Part shown: piece by piece, positions 63,134 to 64,000 of the stretch
Layout: every line of letters starts with the position of its first letter
Position numbering within the stretch: the stretch's first letter is position 1
From: Stutzerimonas xanthomarina
GTDB lineage: Bacteria > Pseudomonadota > Gammaproteobacteria > Pseudomonadales > Pseudomonadaceae
Assembly: GCF_003935375.1 (NCBI RefSeq)
Contig: NZ_RHQM01000012.1
Span: forward strand, 3,274-67,273
DNA: 64,000 bases
Reading direction: 5' to 3'
Notes under the pieces: model-generated
Told to the model about the DNA's origin: nothing
What the model saw: the letters and a program-made list of their open reading frames with translations, nothing else
Databases searched by the model: none
Program-made: the position numbers and the translations under genes

Positions 63134-63862
63134 TCACCTCGCCTGAATGATGGGGGGCTGCTGTGTGAAGTCCACATACACCTCGACCTGAAATACCTCG
63201 GCCAGATCCTCAGCCGTCAGCACCTCTTCTGGCGTGCCGGTGCGGTATATGCGGCCCTGGTGCATCAGGCAAAGGCGATCGCAATAACGCGCCGCCAATC
63301 CCAAATCATGGATCGAGACCAGCACGCCGCAACCTTCGCCCGCATATTGCCTGAGCAATTGCAGAATATGCCGCTGGTAATACAGGTCGAGGCTGGCGAC
63401 CGGTTCGTCGGCGATCAGCACGCGAGGCTCGCCGGCCAGCACGCGGGCCAGCCAGACGCGCGTCTGCTCGCCGCCGGAGAGCTGGTCGATACGCCGCCCG
63501 CGCCATTGCCAGACGCCGGCCTGGTGCATGGCATGGTGGATCTTGCCGACATCCTCATCGCCCCAGGGCAGGCGGCCAAGGGTGACGATGTTCTCCACGG
63601 TCAAAGCCCAGGCGCTTTGGCTGGACTGCGGCAACAGCGCGACCTGGCGCGCACGTTCGTCGCCGCGCAGGTCTTGGCTGGACTGGCCGCCGATTTCTAC
63701 CTGGCCGCGGTACGTTTGCACGCCGGCCAGGCAGTTGAGCAAAGTGGACTTGCCCGAGCCGTTGGGGCCGATGATGCCCAGCACCTCACCGGCAGCGAGA
63801 GCCAGATCGGCTTCATGCAGGCGCTCGGCCACGCTCAACTGGTGCGCTCGAATCAGCTCCAT
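63134..63862 (-). CDS. btuD: Cobalamin ABC transporter ATP-binding protein BtuD-like
   Basis: A 242-aa ATPase of the BtuD/FecE group. Walker A GPNGSGKST (about 31-39), signature LSGGEQTRV, Walker B RVLIADEPVASLD and switch His (SIHDLGLA) are present. The start at 63862 overlaps the permease stop, and a PduO-like gene follows 2 bp later. It should power the BtuC/BtuF system. Confidence 0.88.
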   Translation of the reverse strand: MELIRAHQLSVAERLHEADLALAAGEVLGIIGPNGSGKSTLLNCLAGVQTYRGQVEIGGQSSQDLRGDERARQVALLPQSSQSAWALTVENIVTLGRLPWGDEDVGKIHHAMHQAGVWQWRGRRIDQLSGGEQTRVWLARVLAGEPRVLIADEPVASLDLYYQRHILQLLRQYAGEGCGVLVSIHDLGLAARYCDRLCLMHQGRIYRTGTPEEVLTAEDLAEVFQVEVYVDFTQQPPIIQAR

Positions 63863-64000
63863 TTCCGCCGCTCCCGCCAAACCAGCCAAATGAACAATGG
63901 GGCTCCGATCAGCGATGTCAGTACTCCAAGTTTGAGTTCGCGCCCTGGTGGTAACAGCCGGACGAGCAGGTCGGCGCACAGCACCAGCGTGGCACCAGCC
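63853..64000 (-). CDS. btuC: Cobalamin ABC transporter permease BtuC-like, 3' end only
   Basis: Only the last 48 codons are inside the window. They read LPPGRELKLGVLTSLIGAPL and then FIWLVWRERRKWS, the typical end of FecCD/BtuC permeases. The stop TGA (63855-63853) overlaps the btuD start. The rest lies beyond base 64000. Confidence 0.85.
   Translation of the reverse strand, partial: AGATLVLCADLLVRLLPPGRELKLGVLTSLIGAPLFIWLVWRERRKWS

Overview
This window is chromosomal core sequence from a gamma-proteobacterium of the Pseudomonas family. Three things point there. The ribosomal, RNA polymerase and translation-factor genes have Pseudomonas-type lengths and order (RpoB 1356 aa, RpoC 1399 aa with a TTG start). 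Blocks further right match, from memory of P. aeruginosa PAO1, the katA-uvrA-ssb, oprG/Zur-ABC and nrdR-rib-nusB-thiL-pgpA neighbourhoods. Regulatory sites look like those of ANR, Zur and an FMN riboswitch. A missing bfrA between katA and uvrA, plus an extra TonB system, argue against P. aeruginosa itself. A P. stutzeri-group (Stutzerimonas) species is a reasonable but unproven guess. I see no phage, insertion sequence, CRISPR array or rRNA.

Layout. (1) 1-31.4 kb, plus strand: tuf(partial)-tRNA-Trp-secE-nusG, rplKAJL-rpoBC, rpsLG-fusA-tuf, then the joined S10, spc and alpha operons to rplQ. These make ribosomes, RNA polymerase, elongation factors and the SecYE translocon. Intrinsic terminators and sigma70-type promoters divide the block at nusG/rplK, rplL/rpoB, rpoC/rpsL, tuf/rpsJ, rpsN/rpsH and rpmJ/rpsM. 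(2) 31.5-41.3 kb: katA with an ANR-type site, a broken M14 carboxypeptidase gene, uvrA, a YajR-like transporter, ssb, and two sugar-nucleotide SDR genes. (3) 41.3-50.7 kb: an OmpW/OprG porin with an ANR-type site; a six-gene TonB energy-transduction operon (DUF3450, TtpC-like, ExbB, ExbD, TonB, TPR); and a reverse-strand operon for a His-rich periplasmic protein, an ABC ATPase, an FtsX-type permease and a DUF3299 protein, preceded by a Zur-like box. (4) 50.7-62.5 kb: YbbN/CnoX thioredoxin, ThpR, a methyltransferase, a lipoprotein, then nrdR-ribD-[FMN riboswitch]-ribE-ribB-ribH-nusB-thiL-pgpA, a retropepsin-like protease, ribA, a small membrane protein and btuF. (5) 62.6-64 kb, minus strand: btuC(partial)-btuD-degenerate PduO-like gene, convergent with btuF, so the right end is a cobalamin-uptake region.

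The least ordinary items are: the FMN riboswitch with a ~147-nt expanded arm followed by a short leader ORF; the TonB2-type operon with an inverted repeat around its promoter, placed between oprG and the Zur-type operon; the divergent PduO-like protein beside the B12 transporter genes; the terminators whose 3' arm runs into the next promoter's -35 box; and the doubly damaged M14 peptidase gene. Promoter and regulator-site calls are by-eye matches to consensus. PAO1 synteny statements are from memory and were not searched.
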